Assembly (NCBI GenBank): GCA_005503215.1
Contig: SCNS01000018.1
Location: 45,069 to 109,068, forward strand
Reading direction: 5' to 3'
DNA length: 64,000 bases
DNA from: Sphingomonadaceae bacterium 3R27C6
GTDB lineage: Bacteria > Pseudomonadota > Alphaproteobacteria > Sphingomonadales > Sphingomonadaceae
The notes under the pieces were generated by a model. It saw nothing but the letters and a program-made list of their open reading frames with translations, was not told where the DNA came from and did no database searches. A program made the translations under genes and the position numbers. This document shows, piece after piece, positions 25,908 to 34,921 of the stretch (positions are counted from its first letter, which is position 1; each line of letters opens with the position of its first letter).

Positions 25908-26116
25908 TCTGCCACGAGAATGTTAAGGCTGCAATCGCGGCTTTGAGTCCGCGACTGGATCATGCCAAATTTCTACTTTCATGCGACGATGGCTTACGCG
26001 CCGCTGCGCAACGCAGGTCTTGCCATAGGCAAGATGGATTTCATGCCGCACATGGCCCGTCACCAAGTCGCGCCCGAATAACGACCGTCGAGAAGGCTCC
26101 GGCCTGTGACCGCGGG

Positions 26117-26464
26117 CTACCCCATTATAGCGGCGATTGCCCGTTCGAGCTCGGCAATCCTGAAAGGTTTGCGAAGAACTGGCGGGCCATCAAATTCAGC
26201 CGCCATGATCGTCGCATCTCCGCTCGTCGCTATGAAAGCCTTCCCGGCATCGCTCAACGCGGAAGCGACCGCCTCGCTCGTTTTGCCATCGGCAAGGTGA
26301 ACATCCAATATTGCGAGGTCGAAATCTCGCTTCGCGACGAGATCCAGCGCCTCCGCGACGGTCGCTGCGGTTGCCACGATCTCGTGTCCAAGCACGTCGA
26401 GATACCCCTCAAGCATCATCGCCACCAGCGGATCGTCTTCTACAAGAAACACCCTTATCATCAT
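26117..26464 (-). CDS. Single-domain response regulator (receiver only)
   Basis: 115 residues. FLVEDDPLVAMMLEGYLDVL acidic pocket, phosphoacceptor Asp in FDLAILDVHLADG, Thr/Ser switch in FIATSGDA, Lys in PVLRKPF. No output domain. The start has GAGGGACGG directly upstream. No kinase is adjacent; it is tandem with trpB upstream on the same strand but separated by 76 nt. Probably a phosphorelay or HWE-kinase partner. Confidence 0.8.
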   Translation of the reverse strand: MMIRVFLVEDDPLVAMMLEGYLDVLGHEIVATAATVAEALDLVAKRDFDLAILDVHLADGKTSEAVASALSDAGKAFIATSGDATIMAAEFDGPPVLRKPFRIAELERAIAAIMG

Positions 26465-26540
26465 CCGTCCCTCATAGATCCGAAATCTGTAGCGCCAGTG
26501 TCTTCGATCACAACTTCCGTGCCCCTACCGTTCGTCGCGC

Positions 26541-27782
26541 TCAAAGTTCCACGCCGAGATGCTGGGCCACGGAGAATATGTCCTTGTCCCCGCGTCCGCA
26601 CATGTTTACGATGATGATACTATCTTTCGGCATCGCCGGCGCGATCCTGACAACCGCGGCGACGGCGTGACTGGGCTCAAGCGCGGGGATGATACCCTCT
26701 GTTCTGCATAGAAGCTGGAAGGCTTCGAGCGCTTCGGCGTCGGTCGCGGAGCTATAGTCCACCCGTCCGATTTCCTTGAGCCATGCATGCTCGGGGCCGA
26801 TGCCGGGATAATCGAGACCTGCGCTGATCGAATGGCCTTCGACGATCTGCCCGTCGTCATCCTGCAGTAGATAGGTCTTGTTGCCGTGAAGAATGCCGGG
26901 ACGCCCGCCGGCCAGTGACGCGGCATGTTCCTTGTCGAGGCCATGGCCGGCGGCCTCGACGCCGAGCATCTTGACCATCGGGTCGTCGAGGAACGGGTGA
27001 AAGAGACCGATCGCATTCGATCCGCCGCCGATCGCGGCGACCAAGAGATCGGGTAGGCGGCCGGCACGGGCCAGCATCTGGGCCCGCGCTTCCCTTCCGA
27101 TCACGCTCTGGAAATCGCGCACAAGTTCCGGATAGGGATGCGGGCCGGCCGCAGTGCCGATGATGTAGAAAGTGTCCTCGACATGGGCGACCCAGTCGCG
27201 CAGCGCCTCGTTCATCGCGTCCTTCAGCGTCTCGGCGCCGGCCGTGACCGGCACGACCTCGGCGCCCAGCAGCTTCATGCGGAAGACATTGGGCGCTTGC
27301 CGCGCGATGTCGGCGGCGCCCATATAGACGACGCAGGGCAGGCCAAAGCGCGCGCAGACGGTTGCCGTCGCCACCCCGTGCTGGCCCGCGCCCGTTTCCG
27401 CGATGATGCGGGTTTTGCCCATCCGGATCGCCAGCAGGATCTGCCCGACGCAATTGTTGATCTTGTGGGCGCCGGTGTGATTGAGTTCGTCGCGCTTGAA
27501 CCAGATCTGAGCGCCGCCGAGCGCGGACGTCAAGCGCGGCGCGAAATATAGCGGACTGGGACGGCCGACATAATGTTCGAGCAGGTCGTCGAACTCGGCC
27601 TGGAAGGCCGGGTCGCGCTTTGCGGCTCGATATTCGCGCTCCAGATCGAGGATGAGGGGCATGAGCGTTTCGGGGACGAAGCGGCCCCCGAATTTCCCGA
27701 AATGACCCGCGTCGTCCGGCTGCCTGCGCAAGCTGTTCGGAAGATGGCCAGGATCGTCGGAGGGTTGCGACCCCTGAGTCAT
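26541..27782 (-). CDS. trpB: Tryptophan synthase beta chain
   Basis: 413 residues from ATG 27782. Characteristic TrpB1 motifs: [21 protein letters not shown]-lysine segment [21 protein letters not shown], and the phosphate-binding GGGSNAIG. It joins indole with L-serine to form tryptophan, using PLP. The active site looks intact. In most proteobacteria trpB is followed by trpA and preceded by trpF; neither is here, so this is either a second trpB or a rearranged locus. Its neighbour upstream is folE. Confidence 0.92.
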   Translation of the reverse strand: MTQGSQPSDDPGHLPNSLRRQPDDAGHFGKFGGRFVPETLMPLILDLEREYRAAKRDPAFQAEFDDLLEHYVGRPSPLYFAPRLTSALGGAQIWFKRDELNHTGAHKINNCVGQILLAIRMGKTRIIAETGAGQHGVATATVCARFGLPCVVYMGAADIARQAPNVFRMKLLGAEVVPVTAGAETLKDAMNEALRDWVAHVEDTFYIIGTAAGPHPYPELVRDFQSVIGREARAQMLARAGRLPDLLVAAIGGGSNAIGLFHPFLDDPMVKMLGVEAAGHGLDKEHAASLAGGRPGILHGNKTYLLQDDDGQIVEGHSISAGLDYPGIGPEHAWLKEIGRVDYSSATDAEALEAFQLLCRTEGIIPALEPSHAVAAVVRIAPAMPKDSIIIVNMCGRGDKDIFSVAQHLGVEL

Positions 27783-27897
27783 GTCGGCGCAACCCCGGCA
27801 GGAAACCGGCGTGAGGCGGCGGCGCACAGGATTTCGGCGCGCGCCTCACGCAGGCAGGTAAAGCCCGCAAGACCGGTCCGGATCATCGACCGGCGCA

Positions 27898-28497
27898 TCA
27901 ATGGCCCATCAGCGCGAGCACTTCCTTGCGGCTCCGCTGGTCGTCGAGGAAGCAGCCGAGGAGCCGGCTCGTGACCATGCCGACGCCCGGCGTGCGCACG
28001 CCGCGCCCGGTCATGCAGCCATGCTGGGCGTCGATCACCACGGCGACGCCGTGCGGACGGAGATTGTCCCAGATGCATCGGGCGACCTCGGCGGTCAGGC
28101 GCTCCTGCACCTGCAGCCGGCGTGCATAGCCGTTCAGTACGCGCGCGAGCTTGGAGATGCCGACGACGCGGTCGCGGGGAAGGTAGGCGATCGACGCCTT
28201 TCCGGTGATCGGCGCCATATGATGCTCGCAATGCGACTGGAACGGGACGTCGCGCAGCAAGACGATCTCGTCATAGCCGCCGACCTCTTCGAAGGTGCGC
28301 GAGAGATGCACCGCCGGATCCTCGTCATACCCCTGGCAGTAATCCTTCCAGGCACGTGCGACGCGCTGCGGTGTGTCGAGCAGGCCTTCGCGCTGAGGGT
28401 CCTCGCCGACCCAGCGGAGCAGCGTCTCGACCGACGCGAGAACCTCGGGGGGTATCGCGCCGTCAACTGTGGGACTGAAAGGGGGCACGTGAAGCAT
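27898..28497 (-). CDS. folE: GTP cyclohydrolase I
   Basis: 199 residues from ATG 28497, with AGGAGG upstream. Zinc and active-site residues lie in PFQSHCEHHMAPITG and in DAQHGCMTGRG; RTPGVGMVTS is also conserved. It converts GTP to dihydroneopterin triphosphate, the first step of folate/pterin synthesis. Photolyases use a pterin or deazaflavin antenna, and folE copies often travel with light-induced phr genes. The 14-bp dyad described at 28602 lies about 105 nt upstream, supporting light control. Confidence 0.93.
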   Translation of the reverse strand: MLHVPPFSPTVDGAIPPEVLASVETLLRWVGEDPQREGLLDTPQRVARAWKDYCQGYDEDPAVHLSRTFEEVGGYDEIVLLRDVPFQSHCEHHMAPITGKASIAYLPRDRVVGISKLARVLNGYARRLQVQERLTAEVARCIWDNLRPHGVAVVIDAQHGCMTGRGVRTPGVGMVTSRLLGCFLDDQRSRKEVLALMGH

Positions 28498-28592
28498 GGT
28501 CCTGGCCTCCTGACGGCGAAGGGTTGGCGGTCCGGGAGGGGAGGAGAGGGAGGTGGACCGCCGGATCGGCGCATGCCCGAGCGCAGCATGGC

Positions 28593-28615
28593 GTCGCAAC
28601 ATGTCCCTTGGGGCA
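28593..28615 (-). promoter_or_regulatory. Candidate operator upstream of folE (light-regulon dyad, site 1)
   Basis: The core TGTCCCTTGGGGCA at 28602-28615 is an imperfect dyad. The surrounding 23 bp are identical to 36018-36040 in front of the LOV-HTH gene, which is far beyond chance for two intergenic positions 7.4 kb apart. Confidence 0.6.
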
Positions 28616-28747
28616 GATCGTCGGTTGGAAGCGCGTTGGGTGCACGGACCTCGGGTGAGCCCCGGAATGCAGAAATGCCCTTCGCTCGCTTGACGAGGCG
28701 TGGCGCGGTGCGCGGTGGTTGGGTGAATAGGGCGGGTACGGAAATGC

Positions 28748-28774
28748 GGGGGCGGCGGTGGCCCCGCCGCCCCC
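28748..28774 (-). terminator. Hairpin after the groEL remnant
   Basis: GGGGGCGGCGG / CCGCCGCCCCC with a 5-nt loop just past the remnant's stop. The intact groEL at 57003 has a hairpin at the same place, so this is inherited with the copy. Confidence 0.55.
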
Positions 28775-28780
28775 GGCCTG

Positions 28781-28950
28781 TCAGAAGGCCATCGCCGGCA
28801 TCGGCGCGGCCTTCTCCTCCTTCGGCAGTTCGGCGACGAGCGCCTCGGTGGTTATCGGCAGCGACGCGACCGACGCGGCATTCTGCAGCGCGGTGCGAAC
28901 GACCTTGGCGGGATCGATCACGCCGGCCTTGACGAGGTCCTGATACTCGC
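28781..28950 (-). pseudogene. groEL: 3' fragment of a second groEL gene
   Basis: The last 55 codons of a chaperonin gene with no 5' part: [20 protein letters not shown] through to [14 protein letters not shown] plus stop. It differs from the intact GroEL at 57003 by only three residues over this stretch (Asn/Asp, Pro/Leu, Ala/Asp). Similarity stops abruptly at about 28950, next to the hemH upstream region. No start codon or ribosome site precedes it, so it is a non-functional relic. Confidence 0.85.
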
Positions 28951-28958
28951 ATCCAGTC

Positions 28959-28972
28959 TGCCCCTTGGTGCA
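28959..28972 (+). promoter_or_regulatory. Candidate operator upstream of hemH (light-regulon dyad, site 2)
   Basis: TGCCCCTTGGTGCA, one departure from TGYCCCTTGGGGCA, about 87 nt before the hemH start and immediately beyond the groEL-fragment breakpoint. Confidence 0.45.
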
Positions 28973-29058
28973 GCTTGGCGGCGCGGGACAAGTCGGAGAC
29001 ATGCGGTCAACATCGCGCGGCACGGTCGCCGCAAGGCGTCCTGTCCGCGGAGATTGCA

Positions 29059-30117
29059 ATGAATGACGAAGGGCCTCTGCTAACGGTCAGAATCGGCGAC
29101 CGTTACGAAGAAGCGGATCCCGCCCGATTGCCAACGGGTCACCCCGCCGTGCCGGTCGATCGCATCGGCGTGCTTCTCGTAAACCTCGGCACGCCCGACG
29201 CGCCGACGAGCGGTGCGGTGCGGCGCTATCTCGCGGAATTTCTCTCCGACCGGCGCGTGGTCGAACTGCCCTCGCTGATCTGGCAGCCGATCCTCCGCGG
29301 GATCGTCCTTGCCGTTCGGCCGCGGAAATCCGCGCGTGTCTACCGCGAAATCTGGACGTCAGAGGGCTCGCCGCTCGCGGCGATCACCCGCCGCCAGGCA
29401 AGGGCGCTTCAGGCTTCGCTGGGAGGTGTTGCGGTGGTCGCGCATGCGATGCGCTATGGCAGCGGCTCGATCTCGGACGGCATCGACGCGCTTCTTGCGG
29501 CAGGATGTCGCCGCATTCTCGTTGCGCCTCTTTATCCTCAATATTGCGCCGCGACGACCGCAAGCGTTGGTGATGCGGTCCAGGCGCATATGGCGCGCCT
29601 GCGCTGGCAGCCGGCGCTGCGTGTCCTTCCGCCCTATTATGATGACGATCGCCATGTCGAGGCGCTGGCGTCGTCGCTCGGACGTGCGATCGGCGGCCTC
29701 GCCTTTGTACCCGACACGATCGTCGCGAGCTTCCACGGCATGCCCGAGCGCACTCTGCATCTTGGCGATCCCTATCACTGCATGTGCCTCAAGACCGCGC
29801 GTCGGTTGGGCGAGGTCTTGGGGAAGAGTGTCGTTCCGAGCTTTCAGTCGCGCTTCGGCAAGGCCAAGTGGCTGACACCGGCAACCGACATGACGCTCGA
29901 AACGCTCGGGCGAGAAGGCCGGTCGGTGGTCGTGATCGCGCCGGGGTTCGCTGCAGATTGCCTCGAGACCCTCGAGGAAATCGCCATCCGCGGCCGCGAG
30001 CAGTTCCTTGCCGCCGGCGGACGCCATTTCGCTTATGTGCCCTGTCTGAATGACAGCGATGTCGGGATGGATATGCTCGCCGCGCTGATAAGGAGCGAAC
30101 TTTCCGGTTGGCTTTGA
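29059..30117 (+). CDS. hemH: Ferrochelatase
   Basis: 352 residues from ATG 29059 (GGAG 8 nt upstream). The N-terminal motif [20 protein letters not shown], catalytic His in [11 protein letters not shown], and the [14 protein letters not shown] and [13 protein letters not shown] segments are typical. It inserts Fe2+ into protoporphyrin IX to give heme. The 30-residue extension before GVLLVNLG is longer than usual. Location among photolyase and pterin genes, with a candidate operator upstream, suggests an extra light-responsive copy that lowers photosensitising protoporphyrin; that is inferred. Confidence 0.93.
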   Translation: MNDEGPLLTVRIGDRYEEADPARLPTGHPAVPVDRIGVLLVNLGTPDAPTSGAVRRYLAEFLSDRRVVELPSLIWQPILRGIVLAVRPRKSARVYREIWTSEGSPLAAITRRQARALQASLGGVAVVAHAMRYGSGSISDGIDALLAAGCRRILVAPLYPQYCAATTASVGDAVQAHMARLRWQPALRVLPPYYDDDRHVEALASSLGRAIGGLAFVPDTIVASFHGMPERTLHLGDPYHCMCLKTARRLGEVLGKSVVPSFQSRFGKAKWLTPATDMTLETLGREGRSVVVIAPGFAADCLETLEEIAIRGREQFLAAGGRHFAYVPCLNDSDVGMDMLAALIRSELSGWL

Positions 30118-30128
30118 GGGCTTTTGAT

Positions 30129-30172
30129 TATCGGGGCCGCGCTGCGCCAACAAGTGTCGCGCGGCCCCGATA
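30129..30172. terminator. Bidirectional hairpin between hemH and the fasciclin gene
   Basis: Perfect 14-bp inverted repeat (TATCGGGGCCGCGC / GCGCGGCCCCGATA) between two convergent genes, 11 nt after the hemH stop. No long T tract on either strand, but position and strength fit a shared terminator. Confidence 0.65.
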
Positions 30173-30177
30173 CCGTG

Positions 30178-30732
30178 TCAGGCGGGAAGCAGCACGCCGT
30201 CGATGACGTGGATCACGCCGTTCGACTGAAGAACGTCGGCGGGGCCGATCTTCGCCGTGCCACCCTTGGCGTCGCTCACATACCAGCTGCCATCCTTCTC
30301 CCAGACGGTGAGCTTGGCACCCTGCACCGTGGTAAGCATGGCCTTGCCGCCATTGGCTTTGGCCTGCGCGGCAATATCGGTCGCGGTCAGGCGGCCCGGC
30401 ACGACATGATAGGTAAGGATGCCCGTCAGCATCGCCTTGTTCTCGGGCTTGAGCAGCGTGTCGACGGTGCCGGCGGGAAGCTTGGCAAAGGCAGCGTTGG
30501 TGGGCGCAAAGACCGTGAACGGGCCTGCCCCCGAAAGGGTCTCGGCGAGGCCGGCGGCCTTGACCGCCGTGACGAGTGTCGTGTGGTCCTTCGAATTGGC
30601 GGCATTTTCGACGATGGTGTTGGTCTCGTACATCGCGGCGCCGCCGACCATCGGGTTTTTGGCGGCCGCGATGCCGCCGGCGAGCGCAAGCGCTGCTGCG
30701 GCGAGCGAAAGAGAGATACGGGAAATAGCCAT
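30178..30732 (-). CDS. Exported fasciclin-domain protein
   Basis: 184 residues. Signal peptide MAISRISLSLAAAALALAGG, then one FAS1 domain with both conserved boxes: GPFTVFAPTNAAFAKLP (H1) and ILTYHVVPGRL, ending NGVIHVIDGVLLP (H2). FAS1 proteins act in adhesion or in the envelope. A dyad close to the folE/LOV operator lies about 80 bp upstream, and fasciclin genes often accompany photolyase clusters, so it is probably a member of the same regulon. Confidence 0.88.
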   Translation of the reverse strand: MAISRISLSLAAAALALAGGIAAAKNPMVGGAAMYETNTIVENAANSKDHTTLVTAVKAAGLAETLSGAGPFTVFAPTNAAFAKLPAGTVDTLLKPENKAMLTGILTYHVVPGRLTATDIAAQAKANGGKAMLTTVQGAKLTVWEKDGSWYVSDAKGGTAKIGPADVLQSNGVIHVIDGVLLPA

Positions 30733-30811
30733 TGGTCATTCCTTTTCGAATGTTCGTCCCGGGGGGATAGGACAGGTACGGAATTAGGCGCGCCGCTCCG
30801 CCTCGGCGACC

Positions 30812-30825
30812 TGTCCTTTGGGGCG
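30812..30825. promoter_or_regulatory. Candidate operator between the fasciclin and SnoaL-like genes (dyad, site 3)
   Basis: TGTCCTTTGGGGCG, two departures from TGTCCCTTGGGGCA, in the divergent region that must hold promoters for both 30732 (minus) and 30951 (plus). Confidence 0.45.
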
Positions 30826-30950
30826 GGTTATCCGGCCCGCACTCGGTGGCCCATCGCCGCTAGCGATAACGGCAGTTCTCCCTCCGATCGGCTGCAGGCA
30901 AATAGGCGGCAGGCTGGCGATCGACGCAGCCGGGCAAGAAGGGGGCATCC

Positions 30951-31373
30951 ATGCCGTTTGAGGGATCGTTCGAAGACCGGCTGGCGCTTCGCGACCTGCT
31001 CGATGCCTATGCCGACGCGGTCAACCGTGCCGACAGCGAAGCCTGGGCGGCGACCTGGGACGAAGGCGGCCGATGGTCGCTTCCCGGGTTCGGGATCTTC
31101 GAGGGCAAGGCGAAGATCGTCGACACCTGGCGCACGGCGATGCGCGCCTTTCCCGACATCGTCTTTCGCGCTTGGCCGGGTTCGATCGAGGTCCATGGCG
31201 AGACCGCGGCCATGCGGTCCTACACCGAGGAAATCTTCCTGCGCGACGGCGCCCTTCACCGGACCCTTGGCATCTATGACGACGTCTGCCGCCAAATTGA
31301 TGGTCGGTGGCTGTTTACAGAGCGGCGGTTTCGACCGTTGCCTCAGCTTTCAGCAAGCGAGGTGCAGGCATGA
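30951..31373 (+). CDS. SnoaL-like / NTF2-fold protein
   Basis: 140 residues: FEDRLALRDLLDAYADAVNR, then WAATWDEGGRWSLPG, and the final strand DGRWLFTERRF. That is the cone-shaped NTF2/SnoaL fold, used for small-molecule binding or isomerase-type reactions. Its stop overlaps the following gene as ATGA. Substrate unknown; in this context it may process an oxidised lipid or carotenoid, which is speculative. Confidence 0.75.
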   Translation: MPFEGSFEDRLALRDLLDAYADAVNRADSEAWAATWDEGGRWSLPGFGIFEGKAKIVDTWRTAMRAFPDIVFRAWPGSIEVHGETAAMRSYTEEIFLRDGALHRTLGIYDDVCRQIDGRWLFTERRFRPLPQLSASEVQA

Positions 31374-31708
31374 AGATCCTAATCCAGGCGGTCATCGATA
31401 TCGATCCCGAGACGCGCGGAGAGGCGCTGGCGGGTGCGCGCGGCTGGATCGAAGGCGCGCTCGCACAGCCGGGCTGTCTCGCTTACGCCTGGACCCTCGA
31501 TCCGCATGTGGCGACGCGCATCCACGTGTTCGAGGAATGGGACGGCGAAGCTGCGCTCGCAGCGCATCTCGCCGGGCCGCAATACAGGGGAATGCTGGGG
31601 CATATAGGCGCATTTGGCGTGCGCGCGTCGTCGAGCCGCAAATTCGCGGTGTCGCGCGAAGGGCCCGTCTATAACAGCCACGGCGTGGCAAGTGCCGCTT
31701 TCGACTAG
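31370..31708 (+). CDS. ABM-family (antibiotic biosynthesis monooxygenase-like) protein
   Basis: 112 residues from ATG 31370, chosen because it overlaps the SnoaL stop. The ferredoxin-like ABM pattern is seen: an IQAVIDIDPETR strand, QPGCLAYAWTLDP, then HVFEEWDGEAALAAHLAGPQ. Such small dimeric proteins oxidise quinol-like substrates or degrade heme. Coupled to the SnoaL-like gene, so both probably act on one substrate. Confidence 0.75.
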   Translation: MKILIQAVIDIDPETRGEALAGARGWIEGALAQPGCLAYAWTLDPHVATRIHVFEEWDGEAALAAHLAGPQYRGMLGHIGAFGVRASSSRKFAVSREGPVYNSHGVASAAFD

Positions 31709-31726
31709 CGCCGCGGCCCTCTCTCG

Positions 31727-33100
31727 CTAGCCGCGCAGGGCTTCCCAGGCAGCGAGGGCCCGCGCCCGCGCCGCATCGTGCCCGATTAGCGGTTGCGGAT
31801 AGGTGGGCACCTGCGCGTCCTGACCATGAGCGGCGGTGATCTCGGCGTCCGACAGATGCGCAAGTTCGGGAACATAAGTGCGGACATAATCTCCCATCGT
31901 AAACCGCTCGCTCTGGAGCAGCGGCGACATGATGCGCGAGAAGACCGGCGCGTCGACGCCGGTGCCCGCAACATATTGCCAGTTCATCGCGTTCGAGGCG
32001 AGATCGGCGTCGAGCAACGTATCCCAGAACCAGCGCTCACCGCGGCGCCAATCGATCAGCAGATGTTTGACGAGGAAGGAGGCGGTGACCATCCGCACGC
32101 GGTTGTGCATCCAGCCCGTGCGCCAGAGCTCGCGCATGCCCGCGTCGACCACCGGGTAGCCGGTCCGCCCCCGGGTCCAGGCGGCGAAGTCCCGGTCGGC
32201 TCCGGGGCCGCTCCGCCAGCCAAAATTATCGAAGGTGGGGCGCCCGTTCCGATCGCCATAATCGGGCATCTGGTCGACGAGATTGATGCCATGTTCGCGC
32301 CAGCCAAGCTCCGACCGAAAGGTTTCGGCGCCCGCATCGTCGCGCTCGCCGAGCGCATGCCAGATCGACCGAGGGCTGATTTCGCCGAAATGAAGATGCG
32401 GCGACAGCCGCGATGTCGCGGGGAGCGAAGGAAAATCGCGGCGGGTCTTATAGTCGCCGGCAAGCGGCAGCCAGTCGCGCAACGCGCGCCATGCGCCCTT
32501 CTCGCCTGGGCGCCAGTCGCCAAATCCTGCGGCCCAGTCCGGGCTGGTCGGGGTCAGCCCCCAATCGGCAAGATTATCCGACGCCGGCCAGACCTCGGGA
32601 GCCGGAATATGATCGGGCGCGGCATAGGGAAGGGCGGGGGGCATGCGCCCCAGGAGCGCGCGATACCATGGTGTGAAGACCCGGTAGCGGGCGCCTTGCG
32701 CATTGGTGATGCTCTCGGGCGGCGCAAGATAATTGCCGTCATGGAGCCGCAGCGCAAGCCTGGCGTCCAGCGCGTCCTCGCAGCGCCGCCACCAGGGCTC
32801 GTAACAGCGGGTCGCGTGAACCCTTGTGCTCCCGGCTTCCGCCGCGACGCGTTCGACTATTTCGGCGGCAGGGCCGCGGCGCAGGACGAGCCGGCTGCCG
32901 CGTTTGCGAAGGCTCGCGTCGAGCGCGGTGAGGCTGTGATGGAGCCACCAGCGCTGCGCGCCGCCGATCACGCGCGTTCCGGGGCTTTCGTCGTCCAATA
33001 TGTAGAGCGGAATGACCGGACCTTCGGCGATCGCCGCGAGGAGCGCCGGATGGTCGGTGATGCGGAGGTCCTGACGGAGCCACAAGATGGCGGGCGGCAT
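31727..33100 (-). CDS. phr: Deoxyribodipyrimidine photolyase (class I CPD photolyase)
   Basis: 457 residues, starting PPAILWLRQDLRITDHPAL (Rossmann antenna domain). The FAD domain has LSPHLHFGEISPRSIW, GRTGYPVVDAGMRELW, GWMHNRVRM and DLASNAMNWQYVAGTG. These signatures mark the photolyase/cryptochrome family, with CPD photolyase the likeliest member. It repairs UV pyrimidine dimers with blue light. A degenerate copy of the local dyad lies about 85 bp upstream. Confidence 0.93.
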   Translation of the reverse strand: MPPAILWLRQDLRITDHPALLAAIAEGPVIPLYILDDESPGTRVIGGAQRWWLHHSLTALDASLRKRGSRLVLRRGPAAEIVERVAAEAGSTRVHATRCYEPWWRRCEDALDARLALRLHDGNYLAPPESITNAQGARYRVFTPWYRALLGRMPPALPYAAPDHIPAPEVWPASDNLADWGLTPTSPDWAAGFGDWRPGEKGAWRALRDWLPLAGDYKTRRDFPSLPATSRLSPHLHFGEISPRSIWHALGERDDAGAETFRSELGWREHGINLVDQMPDYGDRNGRPTFDNFGWRSGPGADRDFAAWTRGRTGYPVVDAGMRELWRTGWMHNRVRMVTASFLVKHLLIDWRRGERWFWDTLLDADLASNAMNWQYVAGTGVDAPVFSRIMSPLLQSERFTMGDYVRTYVPELAHLSDAEITAAHGQDAQVPTYPQPLIGHDAARARALAAWEALRG

Positions 33101-33182
33101 GGCGACGGTTCCCTTTTTGGCGGGCTGGGGTGCGGGCGATCGCGGATTTCCTCATCTGGCAGGCTCCGACCTCCGCAAAAGA

Positions 33183-33196
33183 TGACCTTTCGGGCA
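33183..33196 (-). promoter_or_regulatory. Candidate operator upstream of phr (dyad, site 4)
   Basis: TGACCTTTCGGGCA, three departures from TGTCCCTTGGGGCA but keeping the TG...GGGCA frame; orientation relative to phr matches that of site 1 relative to folE. Confidence 0.35.
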
Positions 33197-33244
33197 GTTC
33201 AGGCAATGAAAAGCCGCTTTGCGAGCGCGAGCAAGGGGAAGGTT

Positions 33245-33273
33245 GGGCGGTGCGACGTGGCGTCGCACCGCCC
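33245..33273 (-). terminator. Terminator hairpin after crtI
   Basis: Perfect 13-bp stem GGGCGGTGCGACG / CGTCGCACCGCCC with a 3-nt loop, about 85 nt beyond the crtI stop and upstream of the phr leader. No T tract. Confidence 0.5.
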
Positions 33274-33358
33274 GGCGATGAGCAATCACCGCCCCCCGCC
33301 GCGGCCAGGCGTGGGTCGCAAGGCGCTGGCCGCCGGCAGAATCGGAACGTCCGTGCGA

Positions 33359-34921
33359 TCAGCTGGACGAGGCATCTCCTGCCGCTTCATTGGGCCCGGA
33401 GACTATCCGGTCGCGAGCGCCCGGATCGCGGGCTGCCGCAGTTCTGATGCCGAAGTCGCCGAGAATGAGGCTCGCCGTCGCCTTCGCGCTCGCGACGACC
33501 CCCGGAATACCAGCGCCGGGATGCGTGCCCGCGCCGGTAAAATAGAGGTTCTCGATGCGCGCGTCGCGGTTGTGCCCACGAAAATAGGCGCTCTGGAGCA
33601 GTGTTGGCGTCAGGCTGAAGGCGCTCCCGAGATGCGCGGCGAGATCCCGCTCGAAGTCCGGCGGCGCATATTGGATTTGCGTGACGATCCGCTCGCCAAG
33701 GTCAGGAATCAAGCGCCGTTCGATCTCGGCGATCATGCGCTTTGCCAATTTCGGCCCTTCGACCTTCCAGTCGAGCGGGGCGTGGCCGCGATGGGGAACC
33801 GGGACGAGCGCGTAGAAGCTACTATGACCTGCGGGCGCGACGCCCGGATCACTTGCGCTCGGGTGATGAAGGTAGAGCGAGAAATCCTCGGCGAGCGTGC
33901 CGTTCCGGTAGATGTCGTCGAGAAGGCCGCGATAGCGCGGACCGAACAGGATCATATGGTGGGGTATATCGGGGAAGGCGCCTCGAACTCCCAGGTGGAG
34001 GACGAAGAGGCTAGGCGACCAGCTCTTGCGCGCGAGGCGCTTCGCCTCTCGCTTGCCGCGCGGATGCGCGAGCAGGTCGCGGTAGCTGTGCATGAGATCG
34101 GCGTTCGAGACGACAAGATCTGCGCGTGCGGTAAACCCGCTCCGCGTCACGACGCCGGTTACGCGGTCGCCTTCGGTTTCGATGCGAGCTACGGGATCGC
34201 CGAGCCTCAGCGTACCGCCGAGGCGCGCGAACAGCGCGGCCATGCCGGCGACGAGCTGGTTGGTGCCGCCGCGCGCATACCAGACACCGCCATCCTGCTC
34301 GAGCTTGTGGATGAGCGCATAGATGCTGCTAGTCGCCATCGGGTTGCCGCCAACGAGCAGGGTATGGAAGGAAAGCGCCTCGCGCAGCTTCTCGCTACGC
34401 ACATAGCTCGCGACGGTGTTATAGACCGAACGCCAGGCACGGTGCCGCAGGAGCGCGGGCGCCGCCTTCAGCATCGAGCGAAAATCGAGAAAGGGGACCG
34501 CCCCGAGCTTCACATAGCCTTCCTCGTAAACCGAGGCGGCATAGCCGAGGAACCGCTCGTATCCCGCCACATCGGCGGGATCGAGCGCGGCGATCTGACG
34601 GGCGAGCGCCCCCTTGTCATTGCCATAATCGAAGGTCGATCCGTCGGGCCAGCTTAGCCGGTAAAAGGGCGACACCGGGACGAGGTCGACATCGCGCTCG
34701 AGCCGCTGGCCGCTCAGCTCCCAGAGCTCGGCGAGGCAGTCCGGGTCGGTGATCACCGTCGGCCCGGCATCGAAGGTGAAACCATCCTTCTCGAAGACAT
34801 AGGCGCGGCCGCCCGGCCGGTCGCGCGCTTCGACGAGCAGCGTATCGAGGCCCGCCGACTGGAGGCGGATGGCGAGGGCGAGGCCGCCGATGCCGGCTCC
34901 GATTACGATCGCGCGGGTCAT
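33359..34921 (-). CDS. crtI: CrtI-type phytoene desaturase family oxidoreductase
   Basis: 520 residues from ATG 34921, which overlaps the upstream stop (ATGA). FAD dinucleotide-binding motif AIVIGAGIGGLALAIRLQ, DRPGGRAYVFEKDGFTFDAG, and the C-terminal carotenoid-oxidoreductase signature NLYFTGAGTHPGAGIPGVV are all present. It desaturates phytoene towards neurosporene or lycopene. No crtB, crtE or crtY is adjacent, so either this is the housekeeping gene apart from the rest, or a related desaturase with another substrate. Confidence 0.88.
   Translation of the reverse strand: MTRAIVIGAGIGGLALAIRLQSAGLDTLLVEARDRPGGRAYVFEKDGFTFDAGPTVITDPDCLAELWELSGQRLERDVDLVPVSPFYRLSWPDGSTFDYGNDKGALARQIAALDPADVAGYERFLGYAASVYEEGYVKLGAVPFLDFRSMLKAAPALLRHRAWRSVYNTVASYVRSEKLREALSFHTLLVGGNPMATSSIYALIHKLEQDGGVWYARGGTNQLVAGMAALFARLGGTLRLGDPVARIETEGDRVTGVVTRSGFTARADLVVSNADLMHSYRDLLAHPRGKREAKRLARKSWSPSLFVLHLGVRGAFPDIPHHMILFGPRYRGLLDDIYRNGTLAEDFSLYLHHPSASDPGVAPAGHSSFYALVPVPHRGHAPLDWKVEGPKLAKRMIAEIERRLIPDLGERIVTQIQYAPPDFERDLAAHLGSAFSLTPTLLQSAYFRGHNRDARIENLYFTGAGTHPGAGIPGVVASAKATASLILGDFGIRTAAARDPGARDRIVSGPNEAAGDASSS

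Noticed and set aside
31793..34657. 954-codon plus-strand open frame
   Set aside because: Lies opposite photolyase and crtI, both with full motif sets. Its translation is Arg/Gly/Ala-rich without any domain pattern.
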